A stretch of DNA of 64,000 nt, taken from LMUY01 sp965198895 (GTDB lineage: Bacteria > Pseudomonadota > Alphaproteobacteria > Acetobacterales > Acetobacteraceae). Location of the stretch: the NCBI GenBank assembly GCA_965198895.1, contig OZ240676.1, forward strand, positions 496,001-560,000, read 5' to 3'. The translations under genes were made by a program, and so were the position numbers. This document shows positions 15,542 to 24,354 of this stretch, in pieces (within the stretch, counting starts at the first letter, position 1; each line of letters starts with the position of its first letter). Below the pieces are notes generated by a model that made no database searches, had not been told where the DNA came from, and saw nothing but the letters and a program-made list of their open reading frames with translations.

Positions 15542-17752
15542 TTATTCCGGCTTCTCGACCACGCCGGTGGCCTCGATGTCGACGGCCGGGCGCGGGGCGG
15601 GGGCGACGCCGCGCGCCTCGGCGTATTCTTTGTCCAACACCAACTCGAACATCAGCAGCGAGCGACCGGTCACCACGTACTCGGTCTCGAACTCGAAGCG
15701 CGTGCTCTCCGGGTCACCCTCCTGATTGGTGTCGATCAGGCACACCCAGGCGAGTCCGCCGGGTACCGCGGGCAGCTTGAACGGCACACCGTCGTGATAG
15801 GAGTTCACGATCACCAGGACCGTTGCATCCGCACCGCGCCGCCGGATGCCCGAGACCTGAGCACGGCCATCCAGCAGAACGCCGATGCACCGCGTGTTGG
15901 CGTCGTCCCAGGCGCCCTGGTCCATCTCCTCGCCGGTCGGCTTGACCCAGGTGACGTCCTTGATGCCGAGTTCCTCGTTCCACTCCGCCGTCAGGAAGCG
16001 CGAGCGGTGCAGGATCGGCAGGCGGCGGCGGAGCGCATTCACGCTGGCGACGAAGCGAACCAGACTGCGGCCCTTGTCGTCCAGGTTCCAGTTCAGCCAG
16101 CTGATCTCGTTGTCCTGGCAATAGGCATTGTTGTTGCCGCCCTGGGTGCGGCCGAACTCGTCGCCAGCGAGCATCATCGGCGTGCCACGCGATAGCAGCA
16201 GCGTCGCGAGCATGTTCTTGATCTGGCGTTCGCGTAGCCCGTTGATCAGCGGGTCGTCCGTCGCGCCTTCGACGCCGCAGTTCCAACTCTCGTTGTTGCT
16301 GTTGCCGTCGTTGTTGTCCTCGCCGTTTGCCTCGTTGTGCTTCTCGTTGTACGAGGCCCAGTCGTTGAGCGTGAACCCGTCATGGGCGGTCAGGAAGTTC
16401 ACCGACGACCAGGTGGGCCGCCCGCGATGGTTGAAGAAGTCGCTGCTGCCGGTGAAGCGGGTGGCGAAATCCTTGATCTTGCCCTCGTCGCCCTTCCAGA
16501 AGGCGCGCATGTTGTCGCGATAGCGATCGTTCCACTCGGCCCAGCCCGGCGGGAAGCCACCCACCTGATAACCGCCCGGGCCGCAATCCCAAGGCTCGGC
16601 GATCATCTTCACCTGGCTCAGCACCGGGTCCTGGCCGACGGCGCGCAGGAAGCCGCTTTCCTGGTCGAAGCCATAGGTCTCGCGCGCCAGGATCGTGCCG
16701 AGGTCGAAGCGAAAGCCGTCGACATGCATCTCGGTGACCCAGTAGCGCAGACTGTCCATCACCATCTGGATTACGCGCGCATTGCTCAAATTGAGCGTGT
16801 TACCGGTGCCCGTGTCGTTGATGTAGTAGCGTTTCTGGTCCGGTAGCAGCCGGTAGTAGCTCGCATTGTCCACACCCTTGAAGCTGAGCGTCGGCCCCTT
16901 TTCGTTACCCTCGCAGGTGTGGTTGTAGACGACGTCCAGGATCACCTCGATCCCGGCCGCGTGGAAGCGGCTGACCATCTCCTTGAACTCGGAGAAGGCG
17001 AAGTCGGGAACGCTGGCATATCGGCGGCTGGGAGCGAAGAAAGCGAGGGTCGAATAGCCCCAATAGTTCACCAGCCCCTTGTCCACCAGGTAGCTGTCGT
17101 CGGCGAACATGTGGATCGGCAGAAGTTCGACGCTGGTGACACCCAAATTCTTGATGTACGAAACGACTTCGGGTGTCGCGAGTCCACGGAAGGTGCCGCG
17201 AAGCTCCTCCGGAACGGCTGGGTGGAGCTTGGTGAAGCCCTTCACGTGCGTCTCGTACATCACCGTCCGCTCCCAGGGCACGCGCGGCGAGCGGTCGTCG
17301 CCCCAGGTGAAGGCGGGGTCGATCACGCGGCATTTCGGCATGAACGGGGCGCTGTCGCGCTCGTCGAACGTCGTGTCCTCCTCGCCCATCACGTAGCCGA
17401 ACAGCTCGGGCGCCCAGGTAATCTGGCCGACGACGCCCTTGGCGTACGGGTCCATCACCAGCTTGTTCGGGTTGAAGCGGTGCCCGTTCTCCGGCTCGTA
17501 GGGGCCGTGGACGCGATAACCGTAGACGGTCCCGGGCCGCGCCTCGGGCAGGAAGCCGTGCCAGATCTCGTTGGTGTATTCCGGCAGCGTGACGCGGCCG
17601 ATCTCCGTCCCGCCGGTATCGTCGAAGATGCACAGTTCGACCTTGGTGGCGTGCGCGGAGAACAGGGCGAAATTCACCCCCAGCCCGGTCCAAGTGGCGC
17701 CCTGCGGAAACGGGCGGCCTTCTTCGACCCGGAAGCTGTTTGCGTTGCTCAT
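15542..17752 (-). CDS. glgX: Glycogen debranching enzyme (isoamylase-type)
   Basis: A 736-residue GH13 enzyme. The N-terminal CBM48-type domain (about 1-160) contains GRPFPQGATWTGLGVNFALF. The catalytic barrel has DVVYNHTCEG (region I), GFRFDLGTIL (region II, with the Asp nucleophile), MIAEPWDCG (region III, with the acid/base Glu) and FLTAHDGFTLNDW (region IV, with the second Asp). It hydrolyses alpha-1,6 branches of phosphorylase-limited glycogen in the cytoplasm. The open frame extends to 18832, but the ATG at 17752, with AGGA upstream and MSNANSFRVEEGRPFP, is the natural start and leaves a divergent promoter region to leuC. No other glycogen gene is in the window. Confidence 0.95.
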   Translation of the reverse strand: MSNANSFRVEEGRPFPQGATWTGLGVNFALFSAHATKVELCIFDDTGGTEIGRVTLPEYTNEIWHGFLPEARPGTVYGYRVHGPYEPENGHRFNPNKLVMDPYAKGVVGQITWAPELFGYVMGEEDTTFDERDSAPFMPKCRVIDPAFTWGDDRSPRVPWERTVMYETHVKGFTKLHPAVPEELRGTFRGLATPEVVSYIKNLGVTSVELLPIHMFADDSYLVDKGLVNYWGYSTLAFFAPSRRYASVPDFAFSEFKEMVSRFHAAGIEVILDVVYNHTCEGNEKGPTLSFKGVDNASYYRLLPDQKRYYINDTGTGNTLNLSNARVIQMVMDSLRYWVTEMHVDGFRFDLGTILARETYGFDQESGFLRAVGQDPVLSQVKMIAEPWDCGPGGYQVGGFPPGWAEWNDRYRDNMRAFWKGDEGKIKDFATRFTGSSDFFNHRGRPTWSSVNFLTAHDGFTLNDWASYNEKHNEANGEDNNDGNSNNESWNCGVEGATDDPLINGLRERQIKNMLATLLLSRGTPMMLAGDEFGRTQGGNNNAYCQDNEISWLNWNLDDKGRSLVRFVASVNALRRRLPILHRSRFLTAEWNEELGIKDVTWVKPTGEEMDQGAWDDANTRCIGVLLDGRAQVSGIRRRGADATVLVIVNSYHDGVPFKLPAVPGGLAWVCLIDTNQEGDPESTRFEFETEYVVTGRSLLMFELVLDKEYAEARGVAPAPRPAVDIEATGVVEKPE

Positions 17753-17887
17753 TGAATGGTCCTGGGGAATTGGATGGCGGAGAGTGCCGCCCGTCCAAGC
17801 GTTTGACAGCGATTGTAGTTCCGCAACAGTTGGGGCAGTTCGCAACCGGGCGGGGCTGATGTAGGGTTCAGCGACGGAGGACGCCGG

Positions 17888-19300
17888 ATGCCAAGAACAA
17901 TGTTTGCCAAGCTGTGGGACAGCCACGTGGTCGCCGACCTGGGCGACGGCTGGGCCCTGCTGCACATCGACCGGCACCTGCTGCACGACCTTTCGGGCGC
18001 CCGCGCCATGGAGGAAGTGGAGCAGCGCGGCCTGCCGGTTCGCAATCCGGAACTGGCCTTCGCCACGCCGGACCACGCCGTGTCGAGCGCGCCGGGCCGC
18101 ACCGCCGCAACGTTCGCGCCCGGAGAACACCTGCTGGTGGGGTTGCGCCGCCGCTCGGCCCAGTACGGCATCAAGTTCTTCGATCTGGGCGAGGTCGGCC
18201 AGGGCATCGTCCACGTCATGGCGCCCGAACTGGGTATCGTGCTGCCCGGCACCACGCTGATCTGCGGCGACAGCCACACCTGCACCAATGGCGGCGTGGG
18301 CGCCCTGGCGTTCGGCGTCGGCTCGTCCGAACTGGTGCATGCGCTCGCGACCCAAACGCTGCGCCAACGTCGCCCTCGCACCATGCGGGTGCGGTTCGAG
18401 GGCGCTATCGGACCGGGGGTCACCCCCAAGGACATGATCCTGCACCTGATCGGCCGCCTGGGCGCCGCGGCCGGGACCGGCTACGCCCTCGAATACGCCG
18501 GCCCGGCGGTGCGCGCCCTGCCCCTCGAGGGCCGGCTGACGCTGTGTAACCTCTCGATCGAACTCGGGGCCAAGATGGGGTTCGTGGCTCCCGACGACAC
18601 CACCTTCGACTACCTGCGCGGCCGCCGCTACGCCCCCCAGGGCGCCGCCTTCGACGCGGCCGTCGAACATTGGCGCACCCTGCCGACCGACGACGGCGCC
18701 GTATTCGACCGCGAGGAGGTGATCGACGCCGCCGCCATCGCCCCCACCGTCACCTGGGGCACCAGCCCCGAGCACGCCATCGGCATCGGCGGCCAAATCC
18801 CCGACCCGGCGGACGCTCCGGACGCCGAGCACCAGGCGTCATGGCGCGCCGCCCTCGACTACATGGCGCTGCAACCCGGCCGTTCGATCGCCGGCACGAA
18901 GGTCGATTGGGTGTTCGTCGGATCCTGCACCAACAGCCGCATCTCCGACCTGCGCGCCGCCGCCGCCATAGCCCGCGGCCGGCACGTGGCGAGCGGGGTG
19001 ACCGCCTGGGTGGTGCCCGGCTCCGAAACCGTGAAGCGCCAGGCGGAGGCGGAGGGGCTGGACCAGGTGTTCCGCGACGCCGGGTTCGCATGGCGGGAGC
19101 CCGGCTGCAGCATGTGCGTGGCCGCCAATGGCGAGCGCGTGCCGCCGGGTGCGCGCTCGGTCTCCACCTCCAACCGCAACTTCGTGGGGCGGCAGGGTCC
19201 GGGCGCCCGGACCCATCTCGCCAGCCCGGCCATGGCCGTCGCGGCCGCCGTCACCGGCATGATCACCGACGTGAGGACGCTTATGGAGCCGGCGCTATGA
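17888..19300 (+). CDS. leuC: 3-isopropylmalate dehydratase large subunit
   Basis: A 470-residue aconitase-superfamily protein. It starts MPRTMFAKLWDSHVV, as LeuC does, with ICGDSHTCTNGGVGALAFG at about 130-148. The [4Fe-4S] ligands lie in FVGSCTNSRISDLRAA and WREPGCSMCVAAN. SNRNFVGRQGPGARTHLASP near the end is typical. With LeuD it isomerises 2- to 3-isopropylmalate in leucine synthesis. It overlaps leuD by four bases (ATGA). The usual partner leuB is absent and a PEP-mutase/isocitrate-lyase family gene follows, so action on a related hydroxy-diacid such as citramalate or methylmalate cannot be excluded. Confidence 0.92.
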   Translation: MPRTMFAKLWDSHVVADLGDGWALLHIDRHLLHDLSGARAMEEVEQRGLPVRNPELAFATPDHAVSSAPGRTAATFAPGEHLLVGLRRRSAQYGIKFFDLGEVGQGIVHVMAPELGIVLPGTTLICGDSHTCTNGGVGALAFGVGSSELVHALATQTLRQRRPRTMRVRFEGAIGPGVTPKDMILHLIGRLGAAAGTGYALEYAGPAVRALPLEGRLTLCNLSIELGAKMGFVAPDDTTFDYLRGRRYAPQGAAFDAAVEHWRTLPTDDGAVFDREEVIDAAAIAPTVTWGTSPEHAIGIGGQIPDPADAPDAEHQASWRAALDYMALQPGRSIAGTKVDWVFVGSCTNSRISDLRAAAAIARGRHVASGVTAWVVPGSETVKRQAEAEGLDQVFRDAGFAWREPGCSMCVAANGERVPPGARSVSTSNRNFVGRQGPGARTHLASPAMAVAAAVTGMITDVRTLMEPAL

Positions 19301-19917
19301 TGCAGGCCTTCACCACCGTCAGCGGGACCGCTGCCCCCCTGATGCGCGACAACATCGACACCGACGTCATCATCCGCGTCGAGAAGCTGACCGGCCTGCA
19401 TCGCGACGCCATGGGGCCGTGGGCGTTCGAGACGCTGCGCTACAACCCGGATGGGACCGAGAACCCAGATTTTGTGCTGAACCAGGAGCCGTTCCGCGGC
19501 GCGCCGATCCTGATCGCCGGCGCCAATTTCGGCTGCGGTTCGTCCCGCGAAGGCGCCGTTTGGGCGCTGATGGGGACCGGGGTGCGCTGCGTGATCGCGC
19601 CTTCCTTCGGCGACATCTTCCTGAACAACTGCTTCCAGAACGGCATGCTACCGGTGCGCCTGTCCCATGCCGATGTCGTCCGGCTCGCCGAAGCCTGCGC
19701 CGGCGGCAATGCCCGCGTCACGGTGGACCTGCGGCGCCAGAAAGTGGTGTTCCCGCATGGCGAGGAAGTCGGCTTCGAGATCGAGCCGATCCGGCGCACC
19801 GCGATGCTGGAGGGCCTGGACGAGATCGGCCTCACCCTGAAGCACACCGACGCCATCGCCGCCTTCCAGTCGGCCGACCGCACCACGCGCCCCTGGGTCT
19901 GGCAGCCCGGCGTTTGA
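19297..19917 (+). CDS. leuD: 3-isopropylmalate dehydratase small subunit
   Basis: A 206-residue swivel-domain subunit. It begins MMQAFTTVSGTAAPLMRDNIDTD (the DNIDTD.I motif binds substrate), followed by ANFGCGSSREGAVWAL, the substrate-recognition loop, and FGDIFLNNCFQNGMLP. The length is normal for bacterial LeuD. Its ATG overlaps the leuC TGA, so translation is coupled and the two assemble as a heterodimer. The open frame extends upstream within leuC, but the ATGA start is the expected one. Confidence 0.93.
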   Translation: MMQAFTTVSGTAAPLMRDNIDTDVIIRVEKLTGLHRDAMGPWAFETLRYNPDGTENPDFVLNQEPFRGAPILIAGANFGCGSSREGAVWALMGTGVRCVIAPSFGDIFLNNCFQNGMLPVRLSHADVVRLAEACAGGNARVTVDLRRQKVVFPHGEEVGFEIEPIRRTAMLEGLDEIGLTLKHTDAIAAFQSADRTTRPWVWQPGV

Positions 19918-19932
19918 CCTCCCACTCGTAGC

Positions 19933-19956
19933 GTGCGTTGCGCTTTGGCAACGCAC
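19933..19956. terminator. Perfect hairpin after leuD
   Basis: GTGCGTTGC (19933-19941) pairs with GCAACGCAC (19948-19956) around a six-base loop, 15 bases after the leuD stop. No T-run follows. It has the form of a dispersed GTAGsGTGCG-type intergenic palindrome and may end the leuCD transcript. Confidence 0.5.
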
Positions 19957-20041
19957 CCATGCGGCGCGTGTCACCACACGAAATCTCGGGCGGCACTGGA
20001 ATCTTCCTTTGAAAATGCTGTGCTAGTTGGGACAAACGAAT

Positions 20042-20896
20042 ATGGACCTTAGGAACGCCCTTCGTGAACGCCAGATCATCGCACCCGGCGTCTACGATGC
20101 CCTCACCGCCTCTGTCGCCGCCGCGTCCGGGTTCGAGGCGCTGTATGTGTCGGGCGGCGCGATCGCCTACACCAAGCTCGGGCGCCCCGATATCGGCCTC
20201 GTCGCTATGACCGAGGTGGTCGAGACGATTGCCCTGATCCGCGATCGGGTGGACCTGCCGCTCATCGTCGATGCCGACAATGGCTACGGCAACGCGCTGA
20301 ACGTGCAGCGCACCGTGCGCATGTTCGAGCGCGCGGGCGCCACCGCGATCCAGCTGGAGGATCAGACGCTGCCCAAGCGCTGCGGCCATTTGCGCGACAA
20401 GACGGTGATCTCCAGCGCCGAGATGGCTGGCAAGATCAAGGCCGCCGTGGACGCCAGGGCCAGCGAGTCCACCCTGATCGTCGCCCGCACCGATGCAGTC
20501 GCGATCGAGGGCCTGCAACCCGCGATCGAACGCGCCCGCCGCTATGCCGAAGCCGGGGCGGACGTGCTGTTCGTGGAAGCCCCGCCGAGCCGGGATGACT
20601 TGGCCGAAGTCGGGCGCGCGCTGTCGGGCACCTTGCCGCTGCTGGCCAACATGGTGGATGGCGGCGACACGCCGCCGCTGCCCGCCGCCGAACTGGGCGA
20701 GCTCGGCTTCAAGCTGGTGATTTTCCCCGGCGGCATCGTCCGCACCCTGTTGCGCACGATGAGCGAGTATTACGGCTCGCTCGCCCTACACCGCAGCAAC
20801 CGCCCGTTCGCCGGCCGCATGCTGACCTTCACGGAAATGAACGCCGTGCTGGGAACACCGGAGATGCTGGCGTTAGGCAAATCCTACGAAGCGTAA
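20042..20896 (+). CDS. Isocitrate lyase/PEP mutase family enzyme
   Basis: A 284-residue TIM-barrel enzyme. VDADNGYGN (Asp77, Asp79) binds Mg2+, and PKRCGH (residues 111-116) is the catalytic-cysteine loop shared by isocitrate lyase, 2-methylisocitrate lyase and oxaloacetate decarboxylase. ARTDA and FVEAPP are also family blocks. The C-terminus (FPGGIVRTLLRTMSEYY) resembles oxaloacetate-decarboxylase or carboxyPEP-mutase-like members more than PrpB. It cleaves a C-C bond next to a carboxylate, and the exact substrate is open. A TTG five codons upstream is also in frame, but the ATG at 20042 starts at the family's usual MDLR-like beginning. It follows leuCD on the same strand. Confidence 0.9.
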   Translation: MDLRNALRERQIIAPGVYDALTASVAAASGFEALYVSGGAIAYTKLGRPDIGLVAMTEVVETIALIRDRVDLPLIVDADNGYGNALNVQRTVRMFERAGATAIQLEDQTLPKRCGHLRDKTVISSAEMAGKIKAAVDARASESTLIVARTDAVAIEGLQPAIERARRYAEAGADVLFVEAPPSRDDLAEVGRALSGTLPLLANMVDGGDTPPLPAAELGELGFKLVIFPGGIVRTLLRTMSEYYGSLALHRSNRPFAGRMLTFTEMNAVLGTPEMLALGKSYEA

Positions 20897-21053
20897 GATG
20901 ACACCCGTAGAATGAGGTACGATCGCTTCGCCTTCGTCTCCCTCTCCCGTGAAAAACGGAAACGGAGAAGAACTATGAAACGGCCCTCCTCGGCGGGGGG
21001 GAGTTGCCCGCCAGCGCGTCCAGGTTCACGCTAGTCGCATCTGCGGAGGCACC

Positions 21054-22283
21054 ATGAAAAAGCGCGGCATGCAATTCGGCATCTTCCTTGCCCCATTCCA
21101 CCGCGTCGGCGACAACCCGACGCTGGCCATGGAGCGCGACCTCGAACTCATCGAGCACCTCGACCGGCTCGGCTTCGACGAGGCCTGGATCGGCGAGCAC
21201 CACTCCGCCGGGTGGGAGATCATCGCCTCCCCCGAGCTCGTGATCGCCGCGGCGGCGCAGCGCACCCGCACCATCCGACTGGGCACGGGGGTCACCTCCC
21301 TGCCCTACCACCACCCATTCCTCGTGGCGCAGCGCTTCGTGCAGCTGGACCACATGACGCGCGGCCGGGCCATGCTGGGCTGCGGACCCGGCGCCCTCGT
21401 GTCCGACGCCTACATGCTCGGCATCGACGCCACCACCCAGCGCCGCCGCATGGACGAGTCGCTGGAGGCGATCATGGCCCTGTTGCGCTGCGACGGCCCG
21501 GTGACGCGCCACACCGACTGGTTCACCATGAACGAGGCCCGCCTGCACCTAAAACCGTACAGCGACCCACACTTCCCGATCGCCGTCGCCAGCACGCTCA
21601 CCCCGTCCGGCCCGACGGTCGCGGGCAAGCATGGCGTCGGCATCCTCTCCCTCGGCGCCGGCGCCCCCGGTGGCATGGCGGCCATCGCCGGCCAGTGGCG
21701 CATCGCGGAGGAGGAAGCGGCCAAGAACGGCAAGACCATGGACCGGGCCGACTGGCGCATGGTGATGAACGTGCACGTCGCCGAGACCGACGAGGCCGCC
21801 ATGGAGCAGGTCCGCATCGGTGAGCGGATGGAGACGGTGACCTATTTCGAAGACGCGCTCGGACGCCCCCCTGGTCGCTCCGAAGACCCGCTGACCGATG
21901 GCATAAAAGCAGGCACCACCCTGGTCGGCAGCCCCGAGACGGTCGCCCGCGGCATCCAGAACCTGTGGGACCACAGCGAGGGCGGCTTCGGCGGCTTCCT
22001 GTTCCGCGCCCACGATTGGGCGGACCGCGAGCAGAGCTGGCGCAGCTACGAGCTGTTCGCGCGCTGGGTGATGCCACACTTCCAGCAATCGCTGGACATG
22101 CCGCGCGCCAGCCACGAATGGGCCGTCGCCAACCGGAAAACCATCTTCGGCCCGAACGTCGAGGCCCTGCGCCGCGCCTTCACCGATTCGGGCCGCGCCG
22201 TGCCCGACGCGTTCGACGCCCGCGCCGCGGGCGCCCGCGACTTGCGGGAAGAGGCCGAACGCAGGAGTACCGCCGCCGAATGA
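21054..22283 (+). CDS. LLM-class flavin-dependent monooxygenase (limonene 1,2-monooxygenase-like)
   Basis: A 409-residue bacterial-luciferase-fold protein. FGIFLAPFHRVGDNPTLAMERDLE, GFDEAWIGEHHSAGW and RLGTGVTSLPYHHPFLVAQ are the flavin-binding landmarks. ASTLTPSGPTVAGKHG and GGFGGFLFRAHDWA match the limonene monooxygenase/alkanal-type subgroup. It should use reduced FMN or F420 and O2 to oxidise a small organic substrate, with a separate reductase that is not encoded here. CGGAGG lies upstream of the ATG. Its stop overlaps the start of the MBL-fold gene (ATGA), so both products probably act in one catabolic step. Confidence 0.9.
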   Translation: MKKRGMQFGIFLAPFHRVGDNPTLAMERDLELIEHLDRLGFDEAWIGEHHSAGWEIIASPELVIAAAAQRTRTIRLGTGVTSLPYHHPFLVAQRFVQLDHMTRGRAMLGCGPGALVSDAYMLGIDATTQRRRMDESLEAIMALLRCDGPVTRHTDWFTMNEARLHLKPYSDPHFPIAVASTLTPSGPTVAGKHGVGILSLGAGAPGGMAAIAGQWRIAEEEAAKNGKTMDRADWRMVMNVHVAETDEAAMEQVRIGERMETVTYFEDALGRPPGRSEDPLTDGIKAGTTLVGSPETVARGIQNLWDHSEGGFGGFLFRAHDWADREQSWRSYELFARWVMPHFQQSLDMPRASHEWAVANRKTIFGPNVEALRRAFTDSGRAVPDAFDARAAGARDLREEAERRSTAAE

Positions 22284-23152
22284 GCCCCGGCTATCTGCCT
22301 TTCGCTGGCGCGCTCGAGCTTCCCGCCTTCCTCTGCGACAATTGCGGCTTCTGGCAGCGTCATTTCGCCCCGCCGCCCTCCTGCCCGCTCTGCCTCGACG
22401 CCCGCCACGTGGTGCCGCAGGAGGGCTGGCGCTTCTGGACCCGGGCGGAGGCACAGGCCCGGTTCCCCTGCCATTGGGCCGAGTTGGAGCCGGGCGTATG
22501 GCGGTTCTGGAACGACCCGGTGAGCGGCATCGGGTCGAGCTGCTACCTGGTCCAGACCGCCAACGGCAACATGGGCTTCGAGGGCTGCCCCGTGTTCAGC
22601 GATGCCGCCCTCGACCACATTGCCGCCCTGGGCGGCTTGGCCGTGCTGTCGGCCTCCCACCCCCATTCCTATGGCGCCCTGTGGCAGCTGCAGGACCGGT
22701 TCGATCCGGAACTGGCCCTGCACCCCGGCGACCTCGCCTGGTCCGCCGCCCTAAAGGTGAGCTGGCCGTTCGACGATGTCCTGGAGCCGCTGCCGGGCCT
22801 GGAGCTGCACCTTACGGCCGGCCATTTCGACGGGCATACCGTGCTGTTCGACCGCGGCCGCGGTATCCTGTTCTGCGGCGACGCGCTGAAGTTCGAGATG
22901 GCGCCGGGCGATCCCCGCCGCGCGGTCACGATTTCGGCCCACAAGGCGTTCGTCCGCGGCGTGCCGCTCACCCCGCGCGAGCTACGTCGCTACCGGGACG
23001 TGTTCGCACCCCTGCCGTTCATCCAGACCTGGACACCGTTCGAGCAGGCTCGCAACAGCGGCCGGGCGGAGGCTTTGGCCCTCATCGACGGCATGCTGGC
23101 CAGCCGCCCGCATGCCGCCCCCGTTCGGCTGGACGCGTTGGCGACGGGGTGA
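22280..23152 (+). CDS. MBL-fold protein with N-terminal zinc-ribbon-like cysteines
   Basis: A 290-residue protein. Residues 19-38 contain two CxxC pairs (Cys19/22 and Cys35/38), which may bind zinc. The rest resembles a metallo-beta-lactamase fold: VYLVQT-like opening strand, HPHSYG at 127-132 in place of the HxHxDH metal motif, LTAGHFDGHTVLF and ILFCGDALKFE. Asp and His of the second metal site are replaced by Tyr and Gly, so only a reduced metal centre is likely. It is translated with the upstream luciferase-like oxidase. The role is unknown; hydrolysis or dioxygenation of that enzyme's product is a guess. Confidence 0.8.
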   Translation: MSPGYLPFAGALELPAFLCDNCGFWQRHFAPPPSCPLCLDARHVVPQEGWRFWTRAEAQARFPCHWAELEPGVWRFWNDPVSGIGSSCYLVQTANGNMGFEGCPVFSDAALDHIAALGGLAVLSASHPHSYGALWQLQDRFDPELALHPGDLAWSAALKVSWPFDDVLEPLPGLELHLTAGHFDGHTVLFDRGRGILFCGDALKFEMAPGDPRRAVTISAHKAFVRGVPLTPRELRRYRDVFAPLPFIQTWTPFEQARNSGRAEALALIDGMLASRPHAAPVRLDALATG

Positions 23153-23183
23153 CACAAGGGCGCTCGGTGGCTTAAGTGGCGGC

Positions 23184-23840
23184 ATGAAGTTTAAGCGGCG
23201 ACCCCTTGCTTTTGGTGCCTTGATACTCTCGGTCTCGGGAGCGCAGGGTGCTCCCCTTCCGGTTTGCCCCATCCAATCCGGCCAGATCGTCAGCTACGAC
23301 ATCGTGCGCGGCGGCAATGTGATCGGGCGGCAGACTGTCCAGTACACCGTCGACGGGCCGGACCTGACGGTGGACATCACGGTCGCTGCCGCGCTCCACG
23401 CACTCGGCATCCGCGTGTACAACTACGAGCACCACGGCACCGAGCACTGGCACGACGGCCAGATGGTCAGCCTGGTGACCCGGACCAACGATGACGGGAC
23501 GCCGCGCCAGGTGAACGCCACCCGCGACGCGACCGGCTGGAAGGGCACCCACGGCCTGCCGCCCGGGCTGGCCCCGCTGCTCTCCACCAGCCTCTGGAAT
23601 AGCGAGACGGTCACGCAGACCCGGCTACTCGACCGCGAGACCGGCGAGGTCGTCGCCGTGCGCGGGACGCAGGCGGGCGACGAGGTCCTGAAGCTCGGTG
23701 CGCGCCAGGTCACGGCGCATCGGTTCGACCTCGTGGGCGTGGTCTCCGGCACGGTATGGTACGATGCCGCCGGGTGCTGGGTGCAGGCGCTGTTCCATAC
23801 CCGCGTCGATGGATCGCAGATCGAAGTCCGCGCCCGTTAG
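23184..23840 (+). CDS. DUF6134 family exported protein
   Basis: A 218-residue protein with a signal peptide (about 1-22, LAFGALILSVSGAQG). The mature part is beta-rich: SYDIVRGGNVIGRQTVQY, VYNYEHHGTEHWHDGQMVSL and the end VWYDAAGCWVQALFHTRVDGS. This matches the DUF6134 family, whose members are periplasmic with unknown function and often look like lipocalin/YceI-type barrels. The ATG at 23184 is chosen because earlier in-frame codons lie inside the upstream gene's end and would destroy the signal peptide. It is probably separately transcribed. Confidence 0.8.
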   Translation: MKFKRRPLAFGALILSVSGAQGAPLPVCPIQSGQIVSYDIVRGGNVIGRQTVQYTVDGPDLTVDITVAAALHALGIRVYNYEHHGTEHWHDGQMVSLVTRTNDDGTPRQVNATRDATGWKGTHGLPPGLAPLLSTSLWNSETVTQTRLLDRETGEVVAVRGTQAGDEVLKLGARQVTAHRFDLVGVVSGTVWYDAAGCWVQALFHTRVDGSQIEVRAR

Positions 23841-23910
23841 CGGCGCTTTTTAGTACTTTCTTCACCTTCTCCCGGCAGAACGGACGTGTCCCCGACCCGA
23901 GGAGCGGCCG

Positions 23911-24354
23911 ATGCTTGGCGAGATCATCCAGAAATCCATGCTCGAATGGCTGCAGCTGAGCCCGGAGCTGCTGTCCGGTCTAGGCCGTCGGGCCGTGGCT
24001 CCCAAATCGCCAGCCGTTGCGGCATCTGTGCCACAGCCCGTCGCGGGCTCGTCGGACATCGCGCCGATCACGTTCGCAACGGTCCAACCGTCCACCTCCC
24101 CCATCGGCTTCTTCACGCCGCCAGCGACCAGAGGTACCGGCCTGCCGGAGCCTTGGCAGCGATCGATGGCCGACGCCTATTCCCCTGACGAAGGGCCCTA
24201 TAGCCCGCTGGAAGCTGGCGGCAGCCAACGGGCGGCGCTGGCCGAGATGACCGGCTATTTGACGACCCGGCTGGCGCCCGCACCCGTGCAGCCAAACAGC
24301 TCGACAGCGTCGCCCATTTCCCTCGGCAGCAGCATCGCCAACGCTGGCGAGTGA
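23911..24354 (+). CDS. Hypothetical protein, 147 residues
   Basis: No family recognised. The N-terminus (MLGEIIQKSMLEWLQLSPEL) could form an amphipathic helix. The rest is rich in Pro, Ala and Ser and probably disordered. GAGGAG lies about 6 bases before the ATG, and the stop overlaps the GTG start of the CDF transporter gene (GTGA), so it is the first gene of a three-gene coupled operon. A cytoplasmic accessory role to the transporter is possible but unsupported. Confidence 0.6.
   Translation: MLGEIIQKSMLEWLQLSPELLSGLGRRAVAPKSPAVAASVPQPVAGSSDIAPITFATVQPSTSPIGFFTPPATRGTGLPEPWQRSMADAYSPDEGPYSPLEAGGSQRAALAEMTGYLTTRLAPAPVQPNSSTASPISLGSSIANAGE

Noticed and set aside
20975..21034. 19-codon frame MKRPSSAGG... 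before the luciferase-like gene, with GGAGAAG upstream
   Set aside because: Too short and low in complexity; it lies in a CTCTCCCG-type repeat remnant, so the ribosome-like site is probably chance.
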